Source: Rhodoferax potami | GTDB taxonomy: Bacteria; Pseudomonadota; Gammaproteobacteria; Burkholderiales; Burkholderiaceae_C | Direction: 5' to 3' | DNA: 64,000 bases | NCBI RefSeq assembly: GCF_032193805.1 | Contig: NZ_JAVBIK010000001.1 | Span: forward strand, 2,129,001 to 2,193,000 | Part shown: one piece after another, positions 1 to 10,375 of the stretch | Position numbering within the stretch: the stretch's first letter is position 1 | Layout of the letters: every line of letters begins with the position of its first letter | Translations under genes and position numbers: made by a program | Notes under the pieces: model-generated | Told to the model about the DNA's origin: nothing | The model's input: the letters and a program-made list of their open reading frames with translations, nothing else | Databases searched by the model: none

Positions 1-476
1 AAGAGGCCGAGTTCGCGGGCAGAGAGTTCGACCATCTTGCCGTCGATGGTGGCGACCCGGCCGGCCTGGTCGTAGGTGAGCGGGCCGTGTTTGATGCTGC
101 TGCTCGTCGCACCCATGCCGCGGCGGACCAAGGCGCGCACCCGGGCTTCCAGCTCTTGCAGGCTGAAGGGTTTGGCCATGTAGTCGTCCGCGCCGTAATC
201 CAGGCCTTTGACCCGCTCATCCACGCTGTCCGCAGCAGTGAGGATCAGCACGGGCAATGAGGATCCCCTGCCCCGCAGTTTCTTGAGGACTTCCAGGCCG
301 TGCATCTTTGGTAGGCCCAAATCCAGAATCAACAAGTCGAATTCGGTATTGGTCATGAGCGCGGCGTCGGCTTCGGTGCCGCTGGCCACATGGTCTACCG
401 CTGCACCCGCGCCGCGCAGTGCGCGTAACAGGCCATCGGCCAGAACTTGATCGTCTTCAGCTATCAGTATGCGCAT
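1..476 (-). CDS. OmpR-type response regulator (3' end cut by window edge)
   Basis: DNA-binding response regulator of a two-component system. The minus-strand reading begins MRILIAEDDQVLADGLLRAL, with the acidic pocket EDD, then the phospho-acceptor in LLILDLGLP (about residue 51), a conserved Thr/Ala switch region (LILTAAD) and the Lys of YMAKPFSLQEL. It then enters an OmpR/PhoB winged-helix domain (GPLTYDQAGR...LSARELGL), where the window ends after about 158 residues. The start is the ATG at 476. The TctD/QseB subfamily is likely. A histidine kinase is expected just beyond the left edge, but that is inference. Confidence 0.9.
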   Translation of the reverse strand, partial: MRILIAEDDQVLADGLLRALRGAGAAVDHVASGTEADAALMTNTEFDLLILDLGLPKMHGLEVLKKLRGRGSSLPVLILTAADSVDERVKGLDYGADDYMAKPFSLQELEARVRALVRRGMGATSSSIKHGPLTYDQAGRVATIDGKMVELSARELGL

Positions 477-565
477 GCGTGTCTCCTGGCAGGGTGCGGC
501 ACTGTGTCCGCTTGACGCCATTCTAGGCGTGCAGCTGCTGTGCAAGGCGGCCGCCTGCGGCGGGC

Positions 566-1042
566 TCAATGGCCGCAGTAGGCCTCCAATCCCAGATGGA
601 TCACCGTGGCGACCTCGGGGCCGACTGCTTGTTGCAGCTCATCCTGGGCTTGGGCCACGGCATCTTGATACGCCTGCAGCCATGCCATCCCGGTGGCAGT
701 GAAGCGGATGTGCTTGGCACGGGCATCGCTCGTGTCGTCGGTGCGCTCCACCATGCCCCAGGCCTCACATTGGTTTACCAGGGTGGTCATGGCCTGTTTG
801 GTCATGCCGGCGCGGGTGGCAAGGTCGGTGAGGCGGCTGCCCTGGATTTCGAGGTGCCGGGTGATGTGAATATGGGCTGCCCCGACCTGCCCGCGGGCAG
901 CGAGGTTGGCCAAACCCAAGGGTGCTGCGGTGTGACGAGCCATGAGCTCGAGGACTCTGGCATCAAAGCGCTCCAGCGCCAGTCGCAACCAATGACCGAC
1001 GTGGTTGCTGCGCCAGGGTTCGAGAGAGGCGGGAATCGACAT
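566..1042 (-). CDS. MarR-family transcriptional regulator
   Basis: Winged-helix regulator of 158 residues, a normal MarR length. The DNA-binding core is seen at about residues 68-118: GSRLTDLATRAGMTKQAMTT is the helix-turn-helix, followed by a wing with the typical DxRAKHIRFTATG pattern. The N- and C-terminal helices would form the dimer interface. It lies head-to-head with recA and is read in the same direction as the response regulator downstream, with 89 bases between them. The ligand and targets cannot be read from the sequence. Autoregulation through the shared region with recA is possible. Confidence 0.9.
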   Translation of the reverse strand: MSIPASLEPWRSNHVGHWLRLALERFDARVLELMARHTAAPLGLANLAARGQVGAAHIHITRHLEIQGSRLTDLATRAGMTKQAMTTLVNQCEAWGMVERTDDTSDARAKHIRFTATGMAWLQAYQDAVAQAQDELQQAVGPEVATVIHLGLEAYCGH

Positions 1043-1078
1043 GGGGTAAATGGTAATGCAAACTGACTAAATATCGGC

Positions 1079-1107
1079 TTGTTTGAATTTAATAGGGCGC
1101 TTAGACT
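1079..1107 (+). promoter_or_regulatory. Putative sigma-70 promoter of recA
   Basis: TTGTTT (1079-1084), 17 bases, then TAGACT (1102-1107). The match to consensus is moderate. The predicted start near 1114 would place the LexA box just downstream, which fits an SOS promoter. Confidence 0.45.
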
Positions 1108-1125
1108 ACTGTTCAAGCATCCAGC

Positions 1126-1141
1126 CTGTTGTTAATGACAG
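1126..1141. promoter_or_regulatory. LexA (SOS) box upstream of recA
   Basis: CTGTTGTTAATGACAG is an exact match to CTGT-N8-ACAG, the LexA operator used by Beta- and Gammaproteobacteria. It lies 45 bases before the recA start. A second, imperfect copy CTGT-N8-CCAG occupies 1109-1124 just upstream, so two LexA dimers might bind in tandem. Confidence 0.88.
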
Positions 1142-1185
1142 ATGGATAAACAGTCACCCCACCCTTGATTTTTCAGGAGATTCCC

Positions 1186-2271
1186 ATGGACGCAGTGAAG
1201 AACCCCGCCGCCAACGCAGAAAAGGCCAAAGCCCTTCAAGTGGCGCTTGCGCAGATTGAAAAGCAATTCGGCAAGGGCACCATCATGCGCTTGGGCGAGG
1301 GCGAGGTGATTGAAGACATTCAGGTCGTGTCCACCGGCTCTTTGGGGTTGGACATCGCTTTGGGCGTGGGCGGCCTGCCGCGTGGCCGTGTGGTGGAAAT
1401 CTATGGCCCAGAGTCTTCCGGTAAAACCACCTTGACGCTGCAAGTCGTGGCCGAAATGCAAAAGCAAGGCGGCCAGTGCGCCTTCGTGGATGCCGAGCAC
1501 GCGTTGGACATCCAATACGCCCAGAAGCTGGGTGTGAACCTGCAAGACCTGCTGATCAGCCAGCCTGACACCGGTGAGCAGGCTCTTGAAATTGTGGACA
1601 GCCTGGTGCGCTCCGGCGCGGTGGACCTGATCATTGTGGACTCGGTGGCCGCCCTGACCCCGAAGGCCGAACTCGAAGGTGAAATGGGCGACAGCCTGCC
1701 CGGCCTGCAAGCCCGCCTGATGAGCCAAGCGTTGCGCAAGCTCACTGCCCACATCAAGAAGACCAACTGCATGGTCATCTTTATCAACCAGATCCGCATG
1801 AAGATTGGCGTGATGTTCGGCTCGCCCGAAACCACCACCGGTGGCAATGCGCTGAAGTTTTACGCCTCTGTGCGCCTTGACATCCGCCGTACCGGCACGA
1901 TCAAGAAGGGCGAAGAGGCCATCGGTAACGAGACCAAAGTCAAAGTGGTCAAGAACAAGGTCAGCCCCCCGTTCAAGACGGCGGAGTTCGACATCCTGTT
2001 TGGGGAAGGCATCAGCCGACACGGCGAAATCATCGACATGGGCGTGACCGCCGGCATTCTGGAAAAGTCCGGTGCCTGGTATGCCTACCAAGGTGAAAAA
2101 ATCGGCCAAGGCCGTGACAACGCCCGCGAGTTTTTGCGTGAGAACCCTGACTTGTCGGTGGAGATTGAGAATAAGGTGCGCTTGTCCTTGGGTATTCCTT
2201 TGCTGCCAGTCGCAGAGCCTGATGCCAAGCCCAAAGGCAAAAAGGCAGACAAAGCGGACAAGCCGGAATAA
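1186..2271 (+). CDS. recA: Recombinase RecA
   Basis: DNA-dependent ATPase that forms filaments on single-stranded DNA, performs strand exchange and activates LexA self-cleavage. The protein has 361 residues. The Walker A GPESSGKT is at residues 74-81, followed by the acidic FVDAEHALD motif and the L1/L2 loops ([22 protein letters not shown]). It ends in a Lys/Asp-rich tail. I chose the ATG at 1186 (MDAVKN) because it has a good ribosome site (CAGGAGA, 1174-1180); an in-frame codon at 1165 has none. It is SOS-controlled by the LexA box upstream. recX follows after an 80-base gap occupied by a dispersed palindrome. Confidence 0.99.
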   Translation: MDAVKNPAANAEKAKALQVALAQIEKQFGKGTIMRLGEGEVIEDIQVVSTGSLGLDIALGVGGLPRGRVVEIYGPESSGKTTLTLQVVAEMQKQGGQCAFVDAEHALDIQYAQKLGVNLQDLLISQPDTGEQALEIVDSLVRSGAVDLIIVDSVAALTPKAELEGEMGDSLPGLQARLMSQALRKLTAHIKKTNCMVIFINQIRMKIGVMFGSPETTTGGNALKFYASVRLDIRRTGTIKKGEEAIGNETKVKVVKNKVSPPFKTAEFDILFGEGISRHGEIIDMGVTAGILEKSGAWYAYQGEKIGQGRDNAREFLRENPDLSVEIENKVRLSLGIPLLPVAEPDAKPKGKKADKADKPE

Positions 2272-2273
2272 GT

Positions 2274-2335
2274 GTCAAATCGGCCGCTAGCCCTCATTAA
2301 ATATGCGCTAGCAGCTATTAATTTAGTAGCAAAAT
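2274..2335. repeat. Dispersed double-hairpin palindrome, copy 1 (recA-recX gap)
   Basis: Core palindrome GCTATTAATTTAGTAGC (2314-2330). Attached to it is a second stem formed by CTAGC / GCTAG with an AT-rich loop (about 2286-2312), then a TGTCAAAT tail at 2274-2281. It begins directly behind the recA stop codon. The same 17-base core design occurs at 20829, 26561, 41577, 44506 and 61875. Confidence 0.75.
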
Positions 2336-2351
2336 AAGAAGAAGTCAGGCT

Positions 2352-2810
2352 GTGGCAGTTCAAGCACTCTCACTCACCGGCAGGGCCTTGCGGCTGCTCA
2401 GTACCCGGGAGCACTCGCGCGCAGAGCTGGAGCGCAAGCTCCAGCGCTACGAGGAGGAGCCCGGCGCCTTGGCCCGGGTGCTGGACGCGCTCACCGCTAA
2501 AGACTTCATCAATGAAGACCGTGTGATCGGCTCGGTGGTCTACCGGAGGGCGGGCAAGATGGGGGCGTCTCGCATCAAGCAGGAGCTTCAATCGAAAGGG
2601 CTCGCTCCCGACGCGGTGGCCGAGGCGGTGGCTGCCTTGCGCAGCACCGAGCTGGAGCGGGCCCGCGAAGTCTGGCGCAAAAAGTTTGGTGCTCAACCGC
2701 AAGATGCGGCTGAGCGGGCCAAGCAGATGCGCTTTCTGGCCAGCCGGGGCTTTGGCGGTGACACCATCCACCGTGTGGTGTCCGGTGGCGGGGACGACGA
2801 GGGGCTGTAA
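2352..2810 (+). CDS. recX: Regulatory protein RecX
   Basis: Small modulator that binds RecA filaments and limits recombinase activity. At 152 residues it has the normal RecX length. It is built of three-helix repeats: ALRLLSTREHSRAELERKL near the N-terminus, then FINEDRVIGSVVYRRAGKMG and the RIKQELQSKGL segment. The start is a GTG at 2352, the usual position relative to the first repeat. It is downstream of recA on the same strand, as in most proteobacteria, and is probably part of the SOS response. It converges with argC, with only 3 bases between the two stop codons. Confidence 0.96.
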   Translation: MAVQALSLTGRALRLLSTREHSRAELERKLQRYEEEPGALARVLDALTAKDFINEDRVIGSVVYRRAGKMGASRIKQELQSKGLAPDAVAEAVAALRSTELERAREVWRKKFGAQPQDAAERAKQMRFLASRGFGGDTIHRVVSGGGDDEGL

Positions 2811-2813
2811 GCC

Positions 2814-3749
2814 TTACAAGCCCAGCATCAGCTGCAGGTTTTGCACCGCAGCGCCGCTGGCACCCTTGCCCAGGTTGTCCAACCGGGCTACCAGCACCGC
2901 ATGGGCAAAGCCATCGGCGGCAGCGTCGTTGGCGAACACCCGGAGTTCGAGCTTGTTGGTGTCTGCGAGGGCCACGGCATCCAATTTCAAATCCGCGGTG
3001 GCTGGCTCCACGCTCACCCATTGACTGCCGGCGTAATGGTGCGCCAATGCGTCGTGCAGGGCTTGTGCGGTTGGCTTGCCGGGCAATGTGTCGAGATGCA
3101 GTGGGAGCTGTACCAGCATGCCCTGAATGAAATTCCCGACCGAGGGCACAAACAGGGGCCTGCGGGTCAGGCCGGTGTATTGCATGATTTCAGGAATGTG
3201 CTTGTGCTTCAGGCCCAGTGCGTAGAGCTCAAAAGGTGCTGCGCTCCCTTGTTCGTAAGCCTCGATCATCGCGCGACCGCCGCCGGAATAGCCACTGACC
3301 GAAGGCAGGCAAACCGGGTGGTCGGCCGGCAACAATCCGGCATCGATCAAGGGGCGCAGCAGTGCGATGGCACCAGTGGCGTAGCAGCCTGGGTTGCTCA
3401 CGCGGCGGGCCTGGATCACGGCATCGCGCTGGGTTGCGGCAAGCTCCGGAAAACCATAGACCCAGGTCGGGTCGACCCGGTGTGCAGTAGAGGCATCGAT
3501 GATGCGCGGGCCCGGTTGACCTGTCTCGCGCTCCATGGCGTCGATCATGGCAACCGTGTCCTTGGCGGCATCGTCGTGCAGGCACAAAATCACCAGATCT
3601 GCCTCGGCAATCAGCGCACGTTTGGCCTGCGGATCTTTGCGCAGCGCGGGGTCGATGCTGATGAGTGCGACCTGCGGCATGGTCTGCAAACGTTCGCGGA
3701 TCTGGAGGCCGGTAGTGCCGGCTTCGCCGTCGATAAAGATTTTTTTCAT
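2814..3749 (-). CDS. argC: N-acetyl-gamma-glutamyl-phosphate reductase, type 2
   Basis: NADPH-dependent reductase of arginine biosynthesis that reduces N-acetyl-glutamyl phosphate to the semialdehyde. The 311 residues fit the short type 2 family. It has an N-terminal nucleotide-binding loop [15 protein letters not shown], the catalytic Cys in [17 protein letters not shown] and the SGYSGGGR loop with the HKHIPEI segment. The start is [11 protein letters not shown] at 3749; a longer reading from 3866 adds 39 residues with no family character. It is convergent with recX and divergent from sucC, with a roughly 200-base region between argC and sucC. Confidence 0.96.
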   Translation of the reverse strand: MKKIFIDGEAGTTGLQIRERLQTMPQVALISIDPALRKDPQAKRALIAEADLVILCLHDDAAKDTVAMIDAMERETGQPGPRIIDASTAHRVDPTWVYGFPELAATQRDAVIQARRVSNPGCYATGAIALLRPLIDAGLLPADHPVCLPSVSGYSGGGRAMIEAYEQGSAAPFELYALGLKHKHIPEIMQYTGLTRRPLFVPSVGNFIQGMLVQLPLHLDTLPGKPTAQALHDALAHHYAGSQWVSVEPATADLKLDAVALADTNKLELRVFANDAAADGFAHAVLVARLDNLGKGASGAAVQNLQLMLGL

Positions 3750-3952
3750 GGTGTAAGCAAGGGGCAAATAATGTGCTTCAAACTGCGCGCTGCATGGAGC
3801 ATGACCGACCCGGAATGCACCAGCTGTAAGCCTCGCACCAGTATTGTGCGTCGCAGCATGATACATTCGCGGGTTGATGTGTCCAGTGCCGCGTGGTGAT
3901 TACATCCTCGTTACCACACGGTGAACATAGTCCTGTCCCAAAGAGAGACGTC

Positions 3953-5119
<1,167 letters not shown>

Positions 5120-5128
5120 GGAATCACC

Positions 5129-6022
5129 ATGTCGATTTTTATCAACAAAGACACCAAAGTCATTACCCAAGGCATTACCGGCAAGACCGGCCAGTTCCAC
5201 ACTGAAAAATGCCAGGAATACGCAAACGGCAAGAACTGCTTCGTAGCGGGTGTGAACCCCAAGAAGGCTGGCGAGTCGATTTTCAACATTCCAATCTACT
5301 CCTCCGTCAAGGAAGCTGCCGGTCAAACCGGTGCAACCGTGTCGGTGATCTACGTGCCGCCAGCGGGCGCTGCTGCTGCCATCTGGGAAGCTGTTGAAGC
5401 CGATTTGGACCTCGCGATTTGCATTACTGAAGGCATTCCGGTCAAGGACATGTTGGAAGTGCGCAACCGCATGAAGGCCAAAGAAGCTGCCGGCGGCAAG
5501 AAGACGCTGCTGTTGGGACCCAACTGCCCCGGTTTGATCACTCCCGATGAAATCAAGATCGGCATCATGCCCGGTCACATTCACCGCAAAGGCCGTATCG
5601 GCGTGGTGTCCCGTTCCGGTACATTGACTTACGAAGCTGTGGCTCAGTTGACCGAAATCGGTCTGGGTCAGTCTTCTGCTGTCGGCATCGGCGGTGACCC
5701 GATCAACGGCCTGAAGCACATCGATGTGATGCAAGCTTTCAACGATGATCCTGATACCGATGCGGTCATCATGATCGGCGAAATCGGTGGACCTGACGAA
5801 GCTGAAGCTGCACGTTGGTGCAAGCTGAACATGAAGAAGCCAGTTGTTGGCTTTATTGCTGGTGTGACAGCGCCTCCCGGAAAGCGCATGGGCCACGCGG
5901 GTGCTTTGATCTCCGGTGGTGCAGATACTGCAGACGCGAAGCTGGCGGTGATGGAAGAGTGCGGTTTCAAAGTGACTCGTAACCCTTCTGAGATGGCAAA
6001 ACTGTTGAAGGCCTTGCTGTAA
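5129..6022 (+). CDS. sucD: Succinyl-CoA synthetase alpha subunit
   Basis: Alpha subunit carrying the CoA site and the phosphohistidine. The 297 residues are full length. The N-terminal Rossmann-like CoA-binding domain starts MSIFINKDTKVITQGITGKTG, with GVNPKKAG. The middle has LLGPNCPGLITP and GVVSRSGTLTYE. The active His is in GHAGALISGGADTADAK near residue 246. It is cotranscribed with sucC and closed by a strong intrinsic terminator at 6069-6095. Confidence 0.98.
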   Translation: MSIFINKDTKVITQGITGKTGQFHTEKCQEYANGKNCFVAGVNPKKAGESIFNIPIYSSVKEAAGQTGATVSVIYVPPAGAAAAIWEAVEADLDLAICITEGIPVKDMLEVRNRMKAKEAAGGKKTLLLGPNCPGLITPDEIKIGIMPGHIHRKGRIGVVSRSGTLTYEAVAQLTEIGLGQSSAVGIGGDPINGLKHIDVMQAFNDDPDTDAVIMIGEIGGPDEAEAARWCKLNMKKPVVGFIAGVTAPPGKRMGHAGALISGGADTADAKLAVMEECGFKVTRNPSEMAKLLKALL

Positions 6023-6068
6023 TCAGCACGCCAACCCTGCTGCCCTCCATTTGCAGGGAATGGACAGG

Positions 6069-6095
6069 AGCCCGGTCTAAGCACCGGGCTTTTTT
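6069..6095 (+). terminator. Rho-independent terminator of sucCD
   Basis: AGCCCGGT (6069-6076) and ACCGGGCT (6083-6090) form a perfect 8-bp stem with a 6-base loop, followed directly by a run of six T. Confidence 0.92.
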
Positions 6096-6220
6096 ACGTC
6101 TGTCGGTTTGTGTGTGTTGCCGCGAGAAAGCGCCTCTGGTAAGGTGCGTTGAGCTGTCACGAAAGTAAATACAAAGCACTCAACCAAGTATGCACAGGGA
6201 CAATCGGGGAGTCAGTGAGG

Positions 6221-8827
6221 GTGGCTAGCGCACCCAAAAACAGAGCGTTCTGGCGAACTGATTGGTTTGTCGGATTGCTTGTTTCCGCAGTCGCGACCGT
6301 TGCATTGCTGACAACGGGCTTGGCGGCTTCTTTGGAGCTACGTTTTTACGATATTGCCAGTGCTTCCAAGGCGCGTCTGCCCTCTGACCAAATTGCCATC
6401 ATTGCGATTGACGACCTCAGCGTTTCGAAGCTGGGGCGGTGGCCTTGGCCGCGGAACTACCACGCTGAATTGATCGATCTACTGGCGCAGGCCCAGCCCG
6501 CGGCGATTGTTCAAACCATCTTCTTTTTTGAGCCGCAACTGGATACCGGCTTGGTGCATATCCAAAAGTTAAAAGCGCTGATGGCCGAAGCAGGGGAGAT
6601 GGCCAACCAAGAAGCTATCGACAAAGCTTTTGCCGAGGCTGAGATTGCCCTCAACCATGACGCGGCGCTCGCGCAGAGCATTCGTGGTGCGGGAAATGTC
6701 TTGCTGCCTGTGGTCTTCAAGTGGGGTGTGGCCCGATCTGCACCCGACAGATCACTCCCCGAATTTTGGATGAGAGCAGGCGTTTCTGTATCTGCCACTG
6801 ATTTTTTTCCTGCAGAACAGGGCCAGTTTCCGATGGACGAATTGTCACAAGCCTCGGCCGGTGGCGGACACCTGAACCAGATGCTTGATCCTGATGGCGT
6901 GGTTCGCACCGAGCCACTCTGGATTAATGCGGGTGGGAAGGCGGTACCTTCACTCGCACTATCCGCCGTTGTCCAGGCATTGGACCTGTCTGCGACCGAT
7001 GTTCGGTTTGTGCCCGGCAAAGGTCTCCAGCTCGGAAATCTGCACATTGCAACGGACGAGCACGCCTCAATGCTCCCCCAGTTTTACGCGACGCGCAATG
7101 GCAAGCCTGCCTTCCCGGTCACTTCGTTTTATGACGTCCTGACTCAGAAAGTGCCCGCTGCCAAGTACCAGGGCAAGATTGTCATTATTGGAGCGACTGC
7201 GGCAGGTATTGGCGTTCAGTTTCCCGTTGCAGGGCAGATGGCCTTGTCTCCAGCAGAGACAACGGCGCATGTGACGTCCAGTCTTCTGGAGCAACACGCC
7301 ACCTCTCAACCGGCGTGGGCTGATTGGGTAGGCGTCATTGCCCTGCTGCTCGTCAGTGCCTATTTAATGGGAGTGCTGGGCACACTTTCAGCGCCTGTCG
7401 CTGCGATGCTGACAGCCCTTGCTTTAGTCGGTTTGGTCGGAGGTGAATACCTGTTGCTGGTCAACTCTGCAGTTTGGGTGAAGTTGCTGCTACCTGCGAT
7501 GGTTTTGGCCATCGGCCACATCGGGTTGACGACCAAGCGCTTCTGGATGGTGGAGTTAGGGAAAACGCAGTCTGATGCAGAGTCCGCTGAGGCCAACCGC
7601 ATGATGGGCTTGGCTTTGCAGGGCCAAGGACAGCTGGACATGGCTTTTGACCGCTTCCGACGGGTGCCTGCCAGTGATGCGGTTCGTGAGAATTTGTACC
7701 AATTGGCACTTGATTTTGAACGTAAACGTCAGTTCAACAAGGCTCTTGCCGTCTATGAATACATTGCTGCGCAGGACCCCGAATTCAAAGATGTGAAACT
7801 GAAGCGAGTGCAAGCGCAACGACTTTCCAACTCCATCGTGATGAGGCGCGATGAGAAGTTAATTACCGCAGCTGTTTTCGAAAATGAAACGATAGAAAAG
7901 CCGACACTTGGACGGTACACCTTGGATGCCGAACTCGGCAAAGGCGCGATGGGAGTTGTTTACCGCGGCCTGGATCCGAAAATTGGTCGCGTGGTGGCGC
8001 TGAAAACCATGGCCCTCGCCGAGGAGTTTTCTGGCGATGAGTTGGTCGATGCTCGTGCGCGTTTTTTTCGTGAGGCAGAAACTGCCGGGCGTTTGCAGCA
8101 TCCAAACATCGTGACTATTTTTGACGCTGGCGAAGAGAGCGATTTGGCCTACATTGCCATGGAGTTCGTCGGTGGAACCGACCTCGTCAAACACACCAAG
8201 CCTGAAAATCTGCTCCCTGTTGTCACTGTTTTGAGTATTGTGAGTCGTGTCTCCTTGGCTTTGGACTATGCCCACCGGCAGCAGGTAGTGCACCGCGATA
8301 TAAAGCCAGCGAATATCATGTTTGAGCCCGATACCAATGCGGTGAAGGTGACAGACTTCGGCATCGCAAGAATCTCTGACAGCTATAAAACCAAAACGGG
8401 CCTGGTGCTGGGTACGCCCAGTTTTATGTCACCAGAGCAATTGGCAGGGGCATCTGCTGACGGGCGCTCTGACCTGTACTCCTTGGGTGTGACGCTGTAC
8501 CAGTTGTTGACAGGAGTACTTCCATTTCGTGGGGACTCTATGGCGGAGTTGATGTACAAAATTACCCATGAAGAGGCTGTGGATGTGCGCCTTCGTCGGC
8601 CGGATTTAACAGAGGAGCTCGCGAGACTGGTACAGCGCGCCGTGATGAAAGCCCCTGAGGCTCGGTTTCAAACCGGGGCTGAGTTTGCGCTGTGCCTTGA
8701 GAAGTACATCACAAATCAAGGCAACATATCGCCGGAAGCTGTTCAAGCCGTCACTGTAGACATTACGATGCAAAACACGATTCCACTGAAACGGCCAGCT
8801 CGACCGGCGCCGGATATCGAAATCTAA
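6221..8827 (+). CDS. CHASE2-domain membrane Ser/Thr protein kinase
   Basis: Membrane-anchored Hanks-type kinase of about 868 residues. One N-terminal membrane segment (WFVGLLVSAVATVALLTTGL) leads into a periplasmic CHASE2 sensor (LELRFYDI..., IAIIAIDDLSVSKLGRWPWPR). Three closely spaced membrane segments, a helical TPR-like linker and the kinase at about residues 560-830 follow. The kinase has the glycine loop GKGAMGVVYRG, the VALKTM lysine, HRDIKPANIM, DFGIAR and the SPEQ P+1 region, so it should be active. The start is uncertain: GTG at 6221 (ribosome site GGGGAG at 6206-6211), GTG at 6215 or TTG at 6149. It is the first gene of the signalling cluster, 6 bases before the phosphatase. The signal sensed by CHASE2 is unknown. 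Confidence 0.93.
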   Translation: MASAPKNRAFWRTDWFVGLLVSAVATVALLTTGLAASLELRFYDIASASKARLPSDQIAIIAIDDLSVSKLGRWPWPRNYHAELIDLLAQAQPAAIVQTIFFFEPQLDTGLVHIQKLKALMAEAGEMANQEAIDKAFAEAEIALNHDAALAQSIRGAGNVLLPVVFKWGVARSAPDRSLPEFWMRAGVSVSATDFFPAEQGQFPMDELSQASAGGGHLNQMLDPDGVVRTEPLWINAGGKAVPSLALSAVVQALDLSATDVRFVPGKGLQLGNLHIATDEHASMLPQFYATRNGKPAFPVTSFYDVLTQKVPAAKYQGKIVIIGATAAGIGVQFPVAGQMALSPAETTAHVTSSLLEQHATSQPAWADWVGVIALLLVSAYLMGVLGTLSAPVAAMLTALALVGLVGGEYLLLVNSAVWVKLLLPAMVLAIGHIGLTTKRFWMVELGKTQSDAESAEANRMMGLALQGQGQLDMAFDRFRRVPASDAVRENLYQLALDFERKRQFNKALAVYEYIAAQDPEFKDVKLKRVQAQRLSNSIVMRRDEKLITAAVFENETIEKPTLGRYTLDAELGKGAMGVVYRGLDPKIGRVVALKTMALAEEFSGDELVDARARFFREAETAGRLQHPNIVTIFDAGEESDLAYIAMEFVGGTDLVKHTKPENLLPVVTVLSIVSRVSLALDYAHRQQVVHRDIKPANIMFEPDTNAVKVTDFGIARISDSYKTKTGLVLGTPSFMSPEQLAGASADGRSDLYSLGVTLYQLLTGVLPFRGDSMAELMYKITHEEAVDVRLRRPDLTEELARLVQRAVMKAPEARFQTGAEFALCLEKYITNQGNISPEAVQAVTVDITMQNTIPLKRPARPAPDIEI

Positions 8828-8833
8828 ATAACC

Positions 8834-9619
8834 ATGATGTACCAATTCCACGCCAAAACGGATCCGGGTCGATGCCGCGAAAACAATGAAGACTCCGTGG
8901 CTTTTGATGATCAGGCCTTGGTTGCTGTCCTCGCAGATGGAATGGGCGGCTACAACGCAGGCGAAATTGCCAGCGGGATGGCGACTGCTTTTATCAAGGC
9001 GGAGCTGAGTCGTTGGTTGTCAGAGGCTGGTGCGAATGCACAAATGAGGGATATTCGCCGGGCCATGGAGATATGCGTGGACAACGCCAATATCGCCATC
9101 TACAACTCAGCCAACGCCAACCCTTCGTTTGCCGGGATGGGGACCACTTTGGTTCTCGGAGTGATTAAAGATGGCAGACTGTTGGTCGGGCATATCGGTG
9201 ATTCCCGCTGCTATCGGCTCCGGCAGGGTCGTATGGAGCAGATCACCAAAGACCATTCTTTGTTGCAGGAGCAAATGGATGCAGGATTGATTACGCCAGA
9301 GCAAGCGGCTGGCTCCCCCATCAAGAATCTGGTCACAAGAGCGCTCGGTGTTGAGCAAGGGGTGATGTTGGAGGTCAACGAGTTCAGTATCGAACCTGGC
9401 GATGTGTATCTAATGTGCTCAGATGGGCTTTCAGATATGGTGTCTGATGAAGTAATCGTTAGAATTGCTTTCGAGGACCTGCGTCTGGAGCCCCTTGCAG
9501 AGCATTTAATCTTGGCTGCCAATGAGAGTGGTGGCCGTGACAATATTTCTGTTCTGTTGGTTGCCGCAGGGGAAGCAGTTGAAAAAAAAGGCTTTATTGC
9601 CAAGCTGCTCGGGAAATAA
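8834..9619 (+). CDS. PP2C-family Ser/Thr protein phosphatase
   Basis: Metal-dependent phosphatase of 261 residues (Stp/PppA type). The conserved motifs are in order: DPGRCRENNEDSV, then LADGMGGYNAGEIAS with the first metal Asp and Gly pair, GMGTTLV, HIGDSRCYRLR, TKDHSL, CSDGLSDMV and GGRDNISVLLV with the last metal Asp. It has no signal peptide or membrane segment, so it acts in the cytoplasm. The start is ATG 8834 or the adjacent ATG 8837. It is coupled to the kinase upstream and is the obvious candidate for reversing its phosphorylation, including that of FHA partners. Confidence 0.95.
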   Translation: MMYQFHAKTDPGRCRENNEDSVAFDDQALVAVLADGMGGYNAGEIASGMATAFIKAELSRWLSEAGANAQMRDIRRAMEICVDNANIAIYNSANANPSFAGMGTTLVLGVIKDGRLLVGHIGDSRCYRLRQGRMEQITKDHSLLQEQMDAGLITPEQAAGSPIKNLVTRALGVEQGVMLEVNEFSIEPGDVYLMCSDGLSDMVSDEVIVRIAFEDLRLEPLAEHLILAANESGGRDNISVLLVAAGEAVEKKGFIAKLLGK

Positions 9620-9664
9620 AGTCGAAACGCTTTCAAAAAGCAACTACAGGAAAAGGAGTCGATC

Positions 9665-10330
9665 ATGCCGAAAATGATCGTATCGATCGATGAGGTCGTG
9701 ATCAAAGAAGTTCAAATTACTAAAGATCGCACAACTTTGGGGCGCAGGCCTTACAACGACATCGTGATTGATAACCTGGCTGTAAGTGGCGAACACGCTG
9801 TTATTTTGATGGCGGGACAAGACATTTTTCTTGAAGACCTCAACAGTACCAATGGCACTTATGTGAACGGTAAGGCTGTCAAAAAACAGCAACTCCGCCA
9901 CGGCGACGGTATCGAAATCGGCAAATACAAGATCAAGTACATGGCTGACGGTATGGTCGATAGTTTTGACAAAACGATGGTGGTGCCTGCCCGTCCGTCT
10001 GCGATCACTACACAACCTTTGAATTCAGGGTTTGCTACGGTCGCCGGGGATTCCCAAGGGCTGGGAGCGTTTCACGCTGCAATCAAGGTGCTTTCTGGCG
10101 CCGCATCCGGGCGGGAAGTACCGCTTACGAAAGTAGTCACCACCATTGGAAAGCCGGGTGTTGCGGTTGCCGCGATTACCCGCCGCCAACAAGGTTTTGT
10201 GGTGCACCATGTGGAAGGTGCGGGTAATCCAACTTTGAACGGTGCTCCTATCGGGGCTGCGCCACTTCCCTTGAAAAATGGGGATTTGGTGGAGTTGGCA
10301 GGGACCCAGATGCAATTCATATTGCATTGA
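9665..10330 (+). CDS. FHA-domain protein with two FHA-like halves
   Basis: Phosphothreonine-binding adaptor of 221 residues. The N-terminal half (about residues 15-95) is a canonical FHA domain: RTTLGRRPYNDIVID, SGEHAVI and DLNSTNGTYVNGK, with the phosphate-contacting Arg, Ser and Asn present. The C-terminal half (about 120-221) has a weaker FHA-like pattern: TTIGKPG, ITRRQQGFVVHHVEG, PTLNGAPIG and NGDLVELAG. It probably recognises a phosphorylated partner made by the kinase two genes upstream. It has a strong ribosome site, AAGGAG at 9653-9658. It is cytoplasmic with no enzyme motif. Confidence 0.92.
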   Translation: MPKMIVSIDEVVIKEVQITKDRTTLGRRPYNDIVIDNLAVSGEHAVILMAGQDIFLEDLNSTNGTYVNGKAVKKQQLRHGDGIEIGKYKIKYMADGMVDSFDKTMVVPARPSAITTQPLNSGFATVAGDSQGLGAFHAAIKVLSGAASGREVPLTKVVTTIGKPGVAVAAITRRQQGFVVHHVEGAGNPTLNGAPIGAAPLPLKNGDLVELAGTQMQFILH

Positions 10331-10375
10331 ATAGCCTCGCACACAAAATCCCTTGCGCGCACTAACGCCTGAGAG

